NCBI GenBank assembly: GCA_036426205.1 | Contig: CM071568.1 | Span: 223,436,966 to 223,500,965 of the forward strand | DNA from: Ascaphus truei | Taxonomy: Eukaryota > Chordata > Amphibia > Anura > Ascaphidae | Length of the DNA: 64,000 nt | Direction: 5' to 3' | Shown: piece by piece, positions 1 through 12,420 of the stretch | Position numbering within the stretch: position 1 is the stretch's first letter | Layout of the letters: each line of letters starts with the position of its first letter | Made by a program: the position numbers and the translations under genes | The notes under the pieces: generated by a model | Told to the model about the DNA's origin: nothing | Seen by the model: the letters and a program-made list of their open reading frames with translations, nothing else | Database searches by the model: none

Positions 1-303
1 TGAAATGCTTTTCCCATTTGATATGTTATTCATTAAGCAAATCATTAGTGTGTCCTTTAGGAATGAAGGGAAGGACTGAACTATGGGTTGCAAGTACCCA
101 TCTATATAGCGTGAAAGTCCATCTCCCAAAGATCCAATGCTTGACACTATCGGCCTACCTGATGTGTCAGCGATTTGTGGATCTTTGGGAGATGGTAAAA
201 GAAGGGCACCACTGGATGTAAAGGGTACAGCAGGCCTGCACAACTTGTAAAGCGAGAAGGGCCGAACTGCTCCAAGAAAAACAGATTCGGGCCGCACGGG
301 TAA

Positions 304-1075
304 AATCATCATCATCATCATATCTCCCCCAGCACCTCTCACCATCATCATATCATCTCCCCCAGCACCTCTCACCATCATCATATCATCTCCCCCAGCA
401 CCTCTCACCATCATCATATCATCTCCCCCAGCACCTCTCACCATCATAATCATATCATCTCCCCCAGCACCTCTCACCACCATCATCATCTCCCCCAGCA
501 CCTCTCACCACAATCATATCTCCCCCAGCACCTCTCACAATCAGCATATCTCCCCCAGCACATCTCACCATCATCATATCTCCCCCAGCACCTCTCACCA
601 TCATATCTCCCCCAGCACCTCTCACCATCACCATCCGCATATCTCCCCCAGCACCTCTCACCATCACCATCGCAATATCTCCCCCCAGCACCTCTCACCA
701 TCACCATCAGCATATCTCCCCCAGCACCTCTCACCATCACCATCATCATATCTCCCCCAGCACCTCTCACCATCACCATCATCATATCTCCCCCAGCACC
801 TCTCACCATCATCATCATATCTCCCCCAGCACCTCTCACCATCATCATCATCATCATATCTCCCCCAGCACCTCTCACCATCATCATCAACATCATATCT
901 CCCCCAGCACCTCTCACCATCATCATCATCATCATATCATATCTCCCCCAGCACCTCTCACCATCATCATCATCATCATATCTCCCCCAGCACCTCTCCT
1001 CCTCATTCTCCTCCATCTCCATCCTCATTCTCCTCCATCTCCATCCTCATTCTCCTCATATCTCTCCCAGCACCC
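304..1075. repeat. CCCCCAGCACCTCTCACC minisatellite, 20 units, with degenerate tail
   Basis: Twenty copies of a unit built on CCCCCAGCACCTCTCACC are joined by variable (ATC)n/(ACC)n spacers. Unit spacing is mostly 27, 30, 33 or 36 bp, so length changes come mainly as whole ATC triplets. The last copy grades into a CTCCATCTCCATCCTCATT repeat (about 1000-1060). On the minus strand the triplet spacing keeps frames open (VRGAGGD repeats), which is a by-product and not a gene. Confidence 0.95.
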
Positions 1076-1079
1076 CTCG

Positions 1080-1570
1080 TCATCCTTTGCGAGACTCACC
1101 CTCTATCTCACCCCCCTGCACCTCACCTCACTCTCCCCATGCACCTCGCCACTCTGCCACAAGCTCTGAGGAGCAGCTGCAGGGGGGAGGGGTTGTGGAG
1201 CATGGCAGCAGGCACCTCACTTCCTGCTCACTAACAGGCTCCGCTGTCACTAACCCCGCCCCCACCCTCTGCAGTCAGACCGGCCTCAGCTCTGTTCCTT
1301 CTCTCCTCTCTGCCTGCAGGGGATCGCATCAAACTGCTGCCGATCCTTCCCTAATAGGCAGAGGGGGTTGGAGGGGGGGCCCATCACAATGCTAGCGCTC
1401 AGGAGTGGGTGGGGAACGTGCCAAAATGCTGGCGCTCCTTCCCTCCTGTGTCTGCAGAGCGGGCTGGGGGATGAGGGCTGCACAGGGAGTCCAGGCGGGC
1501 CGCATGTTGTGCAGGCCTGGGGTACAGGGAGTCCAACACCTTAGGCTTGAGGACATATAATATCTGACCC
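1080..1570. other. GC-rich unclassified segment
   Basis: This block downstream of the minisatellite is pyrimidine- and GC-rich. It holds many CTGCAG and CCCGCCCC words and a partial internal repeat (AATGCTAGCGCTC, then AATGCTGGCGCTC). It has no codon pattern of a known protein and no exon borders that would fit STT3B exon 1. It is probably repeat-derived. Confidence 0.3.
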
Positions 1571-1624
1571 ATTTCTAACATAGCTCTAAGCTTTTGTTAG
1601 AAGACATGAGTGGGATCTGGTCAA

Positions 1625-2990
1625 ATTGTATTTTTATTTTTATATGAATACCCATCATTCAATTGCCTCCATGCCTCCATTTTATAGTCCCCAGAGGACT
1701 GAACGACTATCGCTCCACCCTTATCGCGTTCTTAATGACCAGGGATTTGTCTTAAGATTTTGGAGTTCATGCCGTTCATTCTCTGTTATGTTGTTTTTCA
1801 AAGAGGGACTAAATGTGTATCCTTCTGCAAATATTTTTAGGTCCCTCTCCACCAGCTTTTCAAAGGTGGTGGTAAAGGGTCCCTTTGAGGCATTGGCACA
1901 AAAGGTGGATTTTCTACGAAAATGTGTGTTTATGGCTAAAGAAACCTGAAAGGGTCTCCCAAGATGGTTCCGTGTCGTGGGACTGTTCCCTCCACAATCA
2001 TTCCATATCGGACAATGCGCAGTGTTTCCTAAAAGAGTGAAGGATCATGCGTCGGTGGATCCAACTCATTCTCCCCCAAATCGTATTGGGGAGGTTGAGT
2101 GGGTTCTCCAGCAGCCATCTCTCCTAGTTGTTCCCTATTGCAGAAGAAGAATTATTTTAGACCATGTTTACGTGTAAAGTGTTGTAGATCTATAATCGTA
2201 TCAGAAAGAGAGAAGTCACTTTGGGGTGTGAAATTGAGTCCCTTATTGAAACAGTCAATTGATCTACTGTCAGGACGATATCAAAGATGTTAATCACATT
2301 GTCCCCTATGTTTTCTAAGTCTTTCTTTTCACCGCTCCTCTTTGACCTCCTTGTCCTAAAAAGGCTTAGATTCTCGATCATTCTGTAATGGAACAAAAGG
2401 TCCCGCACGACCTGCAGTAGAGGAGCCCAGATGTAATCCCCCTGTATCGCTTCTTGTTCTCCAGCTGTCCTCGGTACGCGTCTGGATGTATCCGCATAGA
2501 GGTGTTTAGGGATCGATTTCTTTTGGGTTACTGATTATGTTCCCATTTTCAGTCTGAAGTCGATATGGAGATTTAGATCTATTTCTCTTGGTATTTGGTA
2601 TTGTCACTTTTTGCCAGATGTAAACCTGATTTTTGGCATAATCCTGCTTCTCTTTAAAATTTACTGTTTCTTACTCATGATGGCTTTTTCTATCTCCAAT
2701 ATTCTGACAATATAAGATCATTATTGGCGAAATGTTGCATTGATTCAAAGGATTTTAATTTAGTTTGTAGACCCTTAATTTCTTTTTCCAAAATATACTT
2801 TTCTCTGGTCTTATGTTGAATAATGGTTTGAATAAGTTTAAAAGAACATCCATCTAATATTCATTTCCACTCACTCTCAGACTCTTGATTGTTTAATCCA
2901 AATGTGGGAGATTTTTTGATTCTCTGGCCCCTTGGTATTCTTTTGGCCCTAGTATAATTCTCCAAGGTGGGGATGTCCCACCATAGTCTC
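1625..2990 (-). pseudogene. decayed Penelope-like element ORF, antisense to STT3B
   Basis: Reading the minus strand gives broken Penelope-like sequence. Upstream, near 2980-2880, there is a TWWDIPTLENYTRAKRIPRG type start. Near 1980-1700 lies FEKLVERDLKIF followed by NITENERHELQNLKTNPW, matching the 'L(T/S)..ER..L..LK.....IK.ADKGG' entry to the Penelope reverse transcriptase. Stops and frameshifts are frequent, and the element stops at about 1625 before the RT core. Family assignment rests on these remembered motifs. Confidence 0.6.
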
Positions 2991-3639
2991 ACATTGGATG
3001 CAAGCAATTTCTATAGTTTCAGAAAATGGGTGGTTAAATCAGACGGTTCGTCACAGAAAATCTCCCCACCTTCACTAAACACATGTTCAGCCCGTTTACT
3101 GTCTGGTATGGTCACTACAGCGATATACGAAGGCTTCAGGTCCTTTATCATGGTCACTGTCCTCATGTATGTCATACATTATAATATGTGTACAATTAAT
3201 ATGTACATTCCTGATGACTGTATAAGAAGTCTCAATTTATATATAATCCTATAAAGAATAGCCTTGCTAAACCAGCCTTCGTTAATAAAAACAACTATAT
3301 ACTGTATTTAGAGAAACAAATGCTCAATATAACATGTATATAAATTATATATCAATCTGGAAATCCACATTTGTTGAGCTATCCACTGTACTGTATGAGA
3401 TACCCACTAGTGACGAAAGTCATAGTAAAAGTGGGGGAAGTAAATCCCAAATGGGTGCTCCTAATAGCAAACAGTGTGGATGTTGATCCTGTGAATAATC
3501 CAATAAGTCCCAGACAGGGATGAATCAATAGTGTGGAACAGTTCTTAAAGCCAACCCTTCAATCTTATACATCCAGTAGCCATGTATTGTGTGGTGCATG
3601 TAACAGTGTATAATCACTTGTAAAACTGCCCGGAGTACT

Positions 3640-4090
3640 TGTGAACGTGGAATTGTGCAGCTAGCCTTGTATGTTGTAGAGTGAGGTCCATGTCTCCGGT
3701 ATTGTCCAACGCTGCTGCTCCCTCTACTCCCGTCACCCTGTAGTATGCAGGCTTCACTATTGAGAACCACATTGTCTCGATGCTGCCTAGGACATGGGAA
3801 AAGAAAATGCAGCTGACCTTAGCCGTCTTCACGTGGAGTCCGCGTCCACGGGGCTCTCCCGCAAGGCTATTCTGTCAATCCCCGTAGCTCCAAGATGGAC
3901 AGGCTGTTTCGGTACACCACAAGGTTTCAGTCTTCGCGTAGTGTCTGCAACCACCGTTCTCCCGCAGGTCTGGATAATCAACTCCCGCGGCTCCGAAGTC
4001 GGCAAACTGAAGTACCTGGCAGCGGGTTCGAGAGCCCTGGTCCGGGTAGGTAAAATATGGACGGGTATGCCGGGTACCTGGTACATTACC
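3640..4090. repeat. GC-richer repeat-like segment
   Basis: A CpG-bearing block with no recognisable protein. Its end (GGTCCGGGTAGGTAAAATAT ... GGTACCTGGTAC) resembles the ACTGGGTAATTTCCGGGTAC sequence that follows the hAT relic at 41940-41990, so it may be the end of a related DNA transposon. Confidence 0.3.
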
Positions 4091-4419
4091 TCGTATAAAG
4101 TATGACTAATTCTCTTTCCATCATAAAAATGGCGAGTGGAACCATTTGGAATATTGTCGTATAAATTATGTAGAATTTTATTTCATCTTTGCGTTTACAA
4201 GATACCTGAATGGATTCTGAATAGTGGCGACAGTGTACACAGCTCATGAACCAACAAATTAATTAAGCTTCACTGAGCTTAAAGCGGCAAACCCATCCCT
4301 TTCCACCCCTCCCCATCCCCCACCCCAGAAGCCTATTTGAATTTAACTTGTACGTTATGATCTTCCTTTTAATGTTAAAATAATCATTATAAACTGGTGT
4401 CAAAGGCAGCGATTATACT

Positions 4420-4690
4420 CTGTGCGCAACAAGAATAACCTGCCCAATCCCTATGAGGGTGCCTCGCTTGCGCACGACAATGTGATGGCGCGAGCGAGTT
4501 TTGAGAAGACACGTGTTTTTTGTCTTTTCAAGCGACGGTGGTGTCACATGAGTGGTTCAGCCAATCACAGCGAACCAGCCTCGTGACGTGTCCACCACGC
4601 CGCCCCAATCGCTTCCATCTGAATTCACACATTGCTCAGGCGAGAGATGCCTGCGATGCACGCACCAACGCAAACTAGAATCTTAGCATA
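4420..4690 (-). repeat. GC-rich Harbinger-like MITE, divergent copy (limits uncertain)
   Basis: It carries the shared core of the MITE family in reverse: GGTTCAGCCAATCACAGCGAACCAG lies at 4554-4578, after CACATGAG. Ends and target duplication are not clear, so the limits are approximate. Confidence 0.55.
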
Positions 4691-4691
4691 T

Positions 4692-4707
4692 GGTTACCAT
4701 GGTAACC
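4692..4707. promoter_or_regulatory. perfect RFX X-box-like palindrome
   Basis: GGTTACCATGGTAACC is a perfect 16-bp palindrome that fits the RFX consensus GTNRCC-RGYAAC. The same 16 bp recur at 51760-51775 in a different repeat setting. Confidence 0.5.
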
Positions 4708-5001
4708 TTTAGGCTACACCGGATACCTAAACTAAATGCTGATCTTCTAAACAGAGCATCAGATTTAAAACGCAAGCCCTCAAAGTAAAATAATGTACAA
4801 AGAGAGCACCGACTGCTGCTTTAAATAATGGGGTTTGGTGCCCACATTGTATGGAGATTTTGATGATACAATATCCCCAATGCTTCTGGTATGTCATAGA
4901 AAGTCAGTGAGTTGACGTGCCAAACATGTTATCTCATGGAAACGGCGGGCAGGATTGTACTCGCAAGCTTGTGTTCAGGAGCAATCATTTGACCTCTACA
5001 T

Positions 5002-5322
5002 CAGGGCTCTTCAATTTAGCTCTTAAAGGGTCCAGATCAAAAAACTTTTTAGGCGTAGGAGCACAATCTCATTGTAATTGTGTAATATAATAATTTGTAA
5101 GTTCTTAAGTTCAACATTTTGCTATAATTTATAATATCTGTACATGTATATTTACATTACATAACCCTTTGAGTGCCAGAGGGGCCGTGGCTTGAGTGCC
5201 ACATCAGGCATCTGAAGGGTTGTTACTGTGTGGGAAAAACTGCAGCTAGCTGCATATGATATGACATTAGCAGGGACTAAAAGTCCAAGGGTCACATGAA
5301 GGCTGCCAGTTGAAGAGCCCTT
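5002..5322. repeat. hAT-type MITE with 8-bp target duplication
   Basis: It starts CAGGGCTCTTCAA and ends TTGAAGAGCCCTT (inverted repeat). It is flanked by CTCTACAT (4994-5001) and CTCTACAG (5323-5330), a 7/8 target duplication of hAT length. It has no coding capacity. Confidence 0.8.
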
Positions 5323-6298
5323 CTCTACAGTCTGCACCTTGCTTTCAGACATGCTCTTATGCTTCGTACGCCACTATCTTTTCACAATACTGTCAGAGGG
5401 GTATGTTGCAGCCCCCTTCGGCAGCAAAAAGGTTAATTTGCTGGGGGGAAATTGGAGGTGCCATATTTAGCACTGGGCCAGGAGAGGCATTTATAAGATA
5501 ACATGCAAAGATCACAGTTTTTTTATGGAGAATTTGCCTTCTGCTCAATTCAGTGCAGCCTTGCCAATTAGATATGCTCTTAGTGGGAGTAAAGCTGATG
5601 GCCCACACAGGATAAGGCTTCCTTGTTGTGATGAGCATGGTTATGCTGAGGAAAGGTCTTTGTAATGTGAAATGAAAAACTGCAACCTTCTTTTTCCTTC
5701 CCCGTCCTCTTCCTTTTTCATGGCACTTTTACTTACCAGGACGCACACTATATTGTTGGATAATTATTTTAAAGCCATGGAAAACAGATTCAACAGTTAA
5801 AACATGAACAATTCTAATTTGCCTTTGCCTCCGTTTGGACTTGGATTGTTGCTGTTTAAAGTTAAAGCTAGATACATGAATGCAAATATGTAACGATTCA
5901 AGTATTTTGGTGACGTAATATGTTGATCACATGTAAGATGCAAAAAGCTGTTTAAGAAAAATGTGGACATGACATTTTAAATCCTTTGTGGTATTTGCAG
6001 AGAGTTCTACTTCTCTAACCTGTTGGCACCCTTTCTAAGGAAAAATTAATCGAAAAAATAAGATATTGAATATTTTAAGGACTCTTTGCATTCCTGTTTT
6101 TTGAATGATTTGTTTGGGGGAATGAGTTTGAGAAAGCCAAAGCAGCATAGTCTTCGTCTCGTTTTATTATTAACACTTCCTTCACCAGGCGATCCTTATT
6201 TTGTCCCCCCCGGAAATCGTATAAATTGTGTATGTACACATACAGCACTTGGATTGAATTGCGTTCCTTTTTCGCTCCAGGGACTCAGTTCCTTAGAT

Positions 6299-6646
6299 AC
6301 AGGCATAAGCCGGCTTAAGGACACTCTCTTAAAGTACATTCACGAGTAAGGACATCTTTTCAATCGCACCATACCCCTGTGTCCGTACGCTCGCTTCGTC
6401 AGTACTGACACTTATTCTGCCCTACAAACCGCCATAGTAGTGACGCGCTGATTCCCCTCGCCCAATAGGCAAACGGCAGCTCGCGCATGTGCCTGTCAGC
6501 ACGTCCTGAACAGCAAAACTGGCTCCCTACCTGTACCGAAGCATTGATAAGTGGGGAAAAGGTAGTGCTTCACTTTAAGTACATTTTCGCTTTACATATA
6601 TGCTCTGAACCCATTGCGTATGTTAATGCGGGGTATGCCTGTACTT
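6299..6646. repeat. mariner-like MITE (CAGGCATACCCCGC family), copy 1
   Basis: Left end TA-CAGGCATAAGCCGGC; right end GCGGGGTATGCCTG-TA. The interior matches the element at 61849-62177 in the opposite orientation (for example GCCCAATAGGCAAACGGC, GTCAGCACGTCCTGAACAGC, CCTACCTGTACCGAAGC). TA flanks and lack of coding sequence fit a non-autonomous Tc1/mariner element. Confidence 0.8.
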
Positions 6647-8249
6647 GTTTAGTTACCGGTGTTTAAAGCTCCCTGAAGAGAAATATAAATGACTGCCAAA
6701 TCTTGCAAGTCACACAGGTCAAGTGCTGCAATTCTTTTAGTTTTAGATATATCTTTTTTTTTTTTAACCCTTTCAAGGCTGCAGGGTGTGATGTGTAGCT
6801 TGTAATGGAAGGACACCTTCTCTTTAACGAATTTGAGATTAAAGAGTAGATTCATTACACTCAGCTAAATCTGGACAAATAGTGACATTACCTGAAACAG
6901 GAATTATTTAATTATTATGTTCATTTCCCTTGTTAATGCCTTATTCTCCAAGGTAAGTATATGCAGAAACAACCATCACGTTTCAGGATACCTCTACTTT
7001 ATGTTCAATTGGTGACATCAGTGATGTCATTGAAGTCTTGTCGTTACTCCATTGAAATAAGGATTTTGCAAGAGATTAGAGCAGGCGAGACTCAATTTAG
7101 GAGGGGGCCTATTTACTTGTATACATCCAAATAGATTAACCTACAGTCACTTGGAGAGATACATATGAACACTCCTAAGAAACCTGAGAAATATGCACAT
7201 TTTAAAATAACTTGAATATATTTTATGTTTTGAAATGTGCGTGTTTGCCAGTTCTCGTCTTCACAGGTATCTCACCACGTGGACTAGAGGTTAATCTGTT
7301 TGAGGTATAGAAGTAAATATGCTCTCTCCAAAATTGCTCTCATCTCCTCTTCTGCAAAAGCGTTATTTCAGCGTCTGAATGAGAGCAATGTAGCGTCAAG
7401 TATAACTTGTATACTGTAGCATTATTTCCCAAGGCTAACTTTTAACAGAGCTTGGTGAATATATGCATAGCCTTTTATTGTAAATAGCCTGTAATGAACT
7501 CGTTGCATGTTAGTCTGGTAAGAAGAAAAAAAAGCATGGTAGTATGTTGTCAGAGTACAGTAAATACTGATGTCGCATTATTTTTTCTCTTGTGAATACT
7601 GCTTTATGGTTAACTCGCATTAATGTCACGCTCTACAGTAACTTTAATGGAAGTGCCTGATCGGCACTAATGCACTATGATGATTAAGCTCCTATATAAA
7701 TGAAAGGTGCTTGGTGAATCTAGCCCTACGACACCAAAGCATAAAGAAAGCAGATGTTGATGGTAACATTCTAGGAAGCTCAGGCAGGTTTAGCTATAGT
7801 TTTTATGCTGTTCAAAGAGGGTTATCATTGAATTGATCATCCTGTTTAGTGGATATGAGCCTTTGTGTTTTTGTAACTCATCCAGGTACCATTTTGCAAT
7901 TTCCCTGGTAGTCTGTATCTGAATGAGCATGTGGACGCTGTAATTGATAAGTACCTGTGCAAAATGTGATTTCTCTTGCATATAAATTTTCATGGTCAAA
8001 TTCTCCCACCTTCTCTCCCTCCCCCCCCTCCCCCCCTTTAAAAAAATGTATATCCACACACGTCGATGCTATGTATTTATGGCATGCATTCAGAGGGTGA
8101 AGATAACCAATTGAGTACCTTTTGGAACTGGTGCACTTTAATTTCTTTAATAGTAACATTACAAATGGTCTGGAATGGAAGTGTGTGTCAATTGAATTGA
8201 TACTCTGAGAGAAAACGGTAGGTGGGGGGAGGTCCTAAGAAAAAATGAT

Positions 8250-8960
8250 TTGGGGATTTAGGTATTTTGGAGAAATGGGAAGTATGGGAACTTCAATTTC
8301 ATGCTAAGTGCAACATGCACTTGGGTCACAAACAGCCAAAGGCAGAATACAGGATTAATGGTAAGTACTATTTCAAATACTATAGGGGAAAGGGACCTGG
8401 AAGTAAATATTTCAGCTGATTTTAAAAGTAGGCACGCCTTGAAACAGCAATACGGAAAGCCATCAGGCTGTTGGGTTGTGTAGGGAGAGGTATTTGTAGC
8501 AGAAAGAGAGGGGTGGTTATGCCACTTTACAGCTAAATGGTGAGACTTCATCTGAAGTACAATGTTCAATTCTGAAGGCTATATCTCCTGAAGGGCATAA
8601 ATACATTGGAGAAGAAAAAAGGCTACTAAAATGCTGCATGATCAACAGCATAATACTTCTCATGAAAGAGCTTATATGTACAGCTTAAATGATGGAAAGG
8701 AAAGGAGAGGAGCGTGAGATCTAAACCTTCAAATACATAAAGGTTTTCAACACAGTACTAGAGCAATGTGCAAAAGCATGAGGTCATATTCTGAAGCTGG
8801 AGAATGGCAGGCTAGGGGGGAATGTGATGAAGTATTTCTTTACAGGAAAGGTGATGGAATAGCCTCACAACAGAGGTGTTGGGGGGGGTGGGGAGGGTTG
8901 AATTTATAAGACTATCCTAAATACAAAAGAAAGCCAAAGGCTCAAATAAGGTCAAATGGT
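8250..8960 (+). repeat. CR1/L2-like LINE 3' end fragment
   Basis: It contains the recognisable 3' stretches of vertebrate CR1-like LINEs: ATGGTGAGACTTCATCTGAAGTACAATGTTCAATTCTG near 8538-8575, and TATTTCTTTACAGGAAAGGTGATGGAATAGCC near 8834-8865 followed by AACAGAGGTG. It is old and diverged, with no intact ORF. Confidence 0.65.
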
Positions 8961-9839
8961 TCTTATCTGCTGTGAAACTCTTATTCCATGTTTTGATTTT
9001 GACACTGATGAAAGGACAGTGCTGCTATCACAAGTGTAGAAGTTCTTTCTATAGAAATAGTATTTGAACAATAAATGTGGTAATGCTTCTGCATTCATAA
9101 TAGGTACACATGTTCTGTATTACTTGACTCTGAAGGAGCCTGAACTACATTGCTGCTGAAGGGAATTGCAAAGTATTGCAGTTTAAAAGCATTCACTAAT
9201 TTCAAACACACCGTGGCTATCCGCTTCACTAGCCAGGACATTGTACACATGTTCTTTGAAACGAGTATGGCTGTACATGCATATCTCCTGTCATCGATTT
9301 TAGCTTATCAGATTTATTACAGTAAGTTTTAGTATATTCTTTATTTCAGTGGCCTGTTAAAATGACAGAATTGTATCCATGTTTTTGGCGATCAAGCTCC
9401 CGTTTCATACAAAGCAATGAGTCTAATGTTTTTCATCATCCCTTGATGGTAAGATAAGCCATTTTCACCCAAGCAGTTAAGTGCTTTGTTGGAAGCAATC
9501 TTTAAAGGTTCAGTTCTATTTAACAGCACACATTGGTGTTACAATAAAAGTAACACTTAACCATGAAGTGTTAAGGTATTACATAGCTATTTCACAGTTT
9601 TACAATGTTTTATAGCTCTGCTGGTTTTAGCTAGCTATGCTAGACTACAAAATCATAATAGTGTACAATACACAATTCTCTTTCTTCTTTTTATTTTTTT
9701 TTCTCTTAGCTGCGACTTATCTCTGACATAAGTTTTATAAGCCATTTGTAGAAAATGACAATAGGTGTTTAGTCCACAAAGTGTTATATCAACAAATCCA
9801 ATGTGAAAAAGCACTAGATCGCTTCAGAAGCAAATGTAA

Positions 9840-10298
9840 GGCTATGGCCCCAGTGTTGGCGGCTGCACAGGCACGTGTACAGCTTAAAGCCGCGGTCCGT
9901 ATGAAGCGATGGGTGGTGTGGCCAAAATGGGGTGGGGGGCAGCCGTGAACGAATGAAGCTGTCTCAGTTGCTGTGGCACCGTAAGCATCCAGTACAGTAT
10001 TTCTACCATCTTTGTTGTATTGCAGTGACTCATCAAAAGTCTGTTTTTGTACCACCACAGAGCATTTTTCTGGCACTGATTTACCTCTGTTTTCAGAGCT
10101 TCGACTTGGAGGCCCCCCCCTCCTCCTTTAACTGCCATTGGCTCCCCGCACACCACGTGACAGTGTCGCCGCATGGTAAGACAACATTCTTGTCTTCCCT
10201 GCTAGCCGACACGTCATCGCCCTGTGTGAGTCACACCGGCCTACCTGATAGAGACGTCTCGTGTGTGGCGCGCCGCCGTGACCACCGGGGACTCGGCT
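9840..10298. repeat. GC-rich Harbinger-like MITE with TAA target duplication
   Basis: TAA (9837-9839) precedes GGCTATGGCCCCAG, and CCGGGGACTCGGCT is followed by TAA (10299-10301). The inner part has CTGCCATTGGCTCCCCGCAC and CACGTGAC near 10132-10161, a variant of the family's CCAAT/E-box core. It is much more GC- and CpG-rich than its surroundings. Confidence 0.75.
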
Positions 10299-10309
10299 TA
10301 AAGGTAATT

Positions 10310-10357
10310 GGTTCCATTTAAAAATAAATAAATAAAAATTGGGTTAGTGGAACTTTA

Positions 10358-10393
<36 letters not shown>

Positions 10394-10520
10394 GTGCCGT
10401 CCCTCTTGTACAAACGATCATTATCCATTGGTTTATTTTTGCTCTATCCTTCATAAGCTTTTTTTTTTTTTAAATCTGCAATCCTGCCTCTTTCCCCGCC
10501 CCCCCCACCCCCCCTGCTAT
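10310..10520. repeat. A/T homopolymer-rich low-complexity stretch
   Basis: AAATAAATAAATAAA is followed by a T-run of about 29 at 10361-10389, another T-run at 10459-10471, then runs of C. No feature beyond low complexity. Confidence 0.8.
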
Positions 10521-11039
10521 CTATAATTTTCCATAACAAAATAACATGTATGGGTTGGTGGAGGTATGGGTGGGGATGTTTTAGGGGATTGGGTAAGACT
10601 TGCAAAATAAGCATGTCGCGATACATTGACGACATACATTTTGTATATTTGGTTAAGAAATATTGATATTTAGAGCATTATAATTAAAACGGCAAAACAT
10701 GAAATCCTAGATTTTGTTTTTAAATAGTTTCTGTAGTATTGGATAATACCGTATGATTTTATTTAATTTTTACTCCTAGTGCCATTTTTTTTGAACAGTT
10801 TATTTTGAAAATTTTCATAAATTAGAATTGTGAATGGGTGAAGAATACAAAAAAGTAATAGCCATTTTTAATGTTTTTTTAAAAAAAATACTAATCCTTT
10901 GATTGCTTTTTGAGTCATATCCACTTCTTTTGGAACTGGCTCTGGCACCTTTTTTTTTATTTTTTATTTTTTTAGCTCTGCCCTTTGGCAACAAAGTATC
11001 ACGAACAGATCAGTTGCTGTGTTCCAATCAGCATATACT

Positions 11040-11240
11040 GTCTTACCTGAAAGCTGTAACAATAATCTGTTACACTAAGTAATGTTGCATATCAGCTGCA
11101 GCATTTCAGACTGCAGCACAGTAAGAAGGTGGCCATTTCGCATAGGAGTACCAATCAACCAGTAGCTTAAACAAGTATGTATAATTATACATCCTTGCAT
11201 GCTTTACATATAAAAAATAAGAAAATAAGAAAATAAACAA
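11040..11240. repeat. interspersed repeat shared with 18243-18485 and 54000-54470
   Basis: GTAACAATAATCTGTTAC..., CATGCTTTACATATAAAAAATA and neighbouring words recur at 18243-18485 and 54235-54455 (GTAACAATAGATAA..., CATTGTCACAT..TTTACATATA). All three are in the same orientation. The family is unclassified. Confidence 0.55.
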
Positions 11241-11571
11241 GGAAATTAGTATTCGTGCTTTAAACCACTTATTCCACACTTTATTGCATGCTAAAGCTGT
11301 AACATTCCGGGCATTATTGAAATCCCTTTTCTGATTGGTTAAAATTCTGGGCATTATTCATTCAGTAATGCCCGACATTTTTGGCAGCTTACCAAGTGTT
11401 TATTTCTAGCCAATTAGCTTTTCCTTTTATCAGAACAGCTGAGACAGGGCAGGAAGCAGCAGCCATGCAGTGACTCCTCCCCCTCTGTCCATGCACAGAG
11501 CCATTGTGTTGAGGAGGGAGTGTTTGTAGCTGCAGAGTTTGTAGCTGCCGTTTCTGTCTATCTAATGTGTC

Positions 11572-11619
<48 letters not shown>

Positions 11620-11655
11620 GTGTGTGTGGTGTGTGTGTGTGTGTGTGTGTGTACA
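11572..11655. repeat. (GT)n microsatellite
   Basis: About 40 GT dinucleotides with two small interruptions (TTGTG and TGGTG), ending GTGTGTGTACACACATAG. Confidence 0.98.
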
Positions 11656-12420
11656 CACATAGAGGCGGCAGTGTGTGGATATAGATAGCTGCAGTGTAAG
11701 TATATGTAGAGGTGTTTTAATATATATTTTTTTTTTAATTAAAATAAAATGGTAAATACAACTATACAAAAGTATCTATTGGTTATGAAAATAAGTCTAC
11801 ATTTAGCCTATAATAGTAATAATCCCCTCAGAACAGGGCATTACTGGCCAATCATGCCCTGTTCTTCTGGGATTATTACTTAAGTAACAAATATAAATAC
11901 GATAAACTGGTTAACGTTTCCTTTAAACTCGCCTGACACTTATTTCTTATAAGAAGTAAAGCGTGAGGAAAAGACTGTTTCCAACAGCTGGCTATTGCCG
12001 ATTTTAGCAGAATTAAGCATATGCATTGCTGGTTCAACTGAGTATATCTATTAGCCCTGGGAATGGGCTTACTGAGCAAAACTATTGCTGGTTCCCAGGG
12101 TAAAGAAAGGTCTGCTGCCTGGTCTTTAAGTGGACGGACCCTCCTCCACATTTGCTGGATTTTTGGGCAGGACCACCATACAGTTTGCAGAAGTATTCAC
12201 CCCCTACCCATGTCGGCTTTCGTTGAATTACAAATGTATGCACCGTTTAAAAAAAAAAATAATAAACTCTAAACTACAAAGTTGTTGTGATTAAACTGAA
12301 CATTGTTCTATGAGGAGGTTAAATGTCTGCAAAGAAAATGTACAAAATTAAAATCACTGGTTGCAATAGTATTCAGTCCCACGATTCAGTAATTGCTGCA
12401 AAGGTGCTTCTACCAAGTTG

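Noticed and set aside
304..1010. CRISPR-like repeat-spacer pattern
   Set aside because: The spacers are low-complexity ATC/ACC triplets, not unique sequences, and the surroundings are clearly vertebrate.
455..1028. Long minus-strand open frames rich in VRGAGGD repeats
   Set aside because: They come from the minisatellite whose units are mostly multiples of three; the same core gives a similar peptide in two frames, and there is no promoter, splice context or known protein.
10361..10389. T-run as a reverse poly-A tail of a processed retrocopy
   Set aside because: No gene-like sequence or target duplication was found next to it.
11389..11769. Minus-strand frame with His-Thr repeats
   Set aside because: It is the translation of the (GT)n microsatellite.
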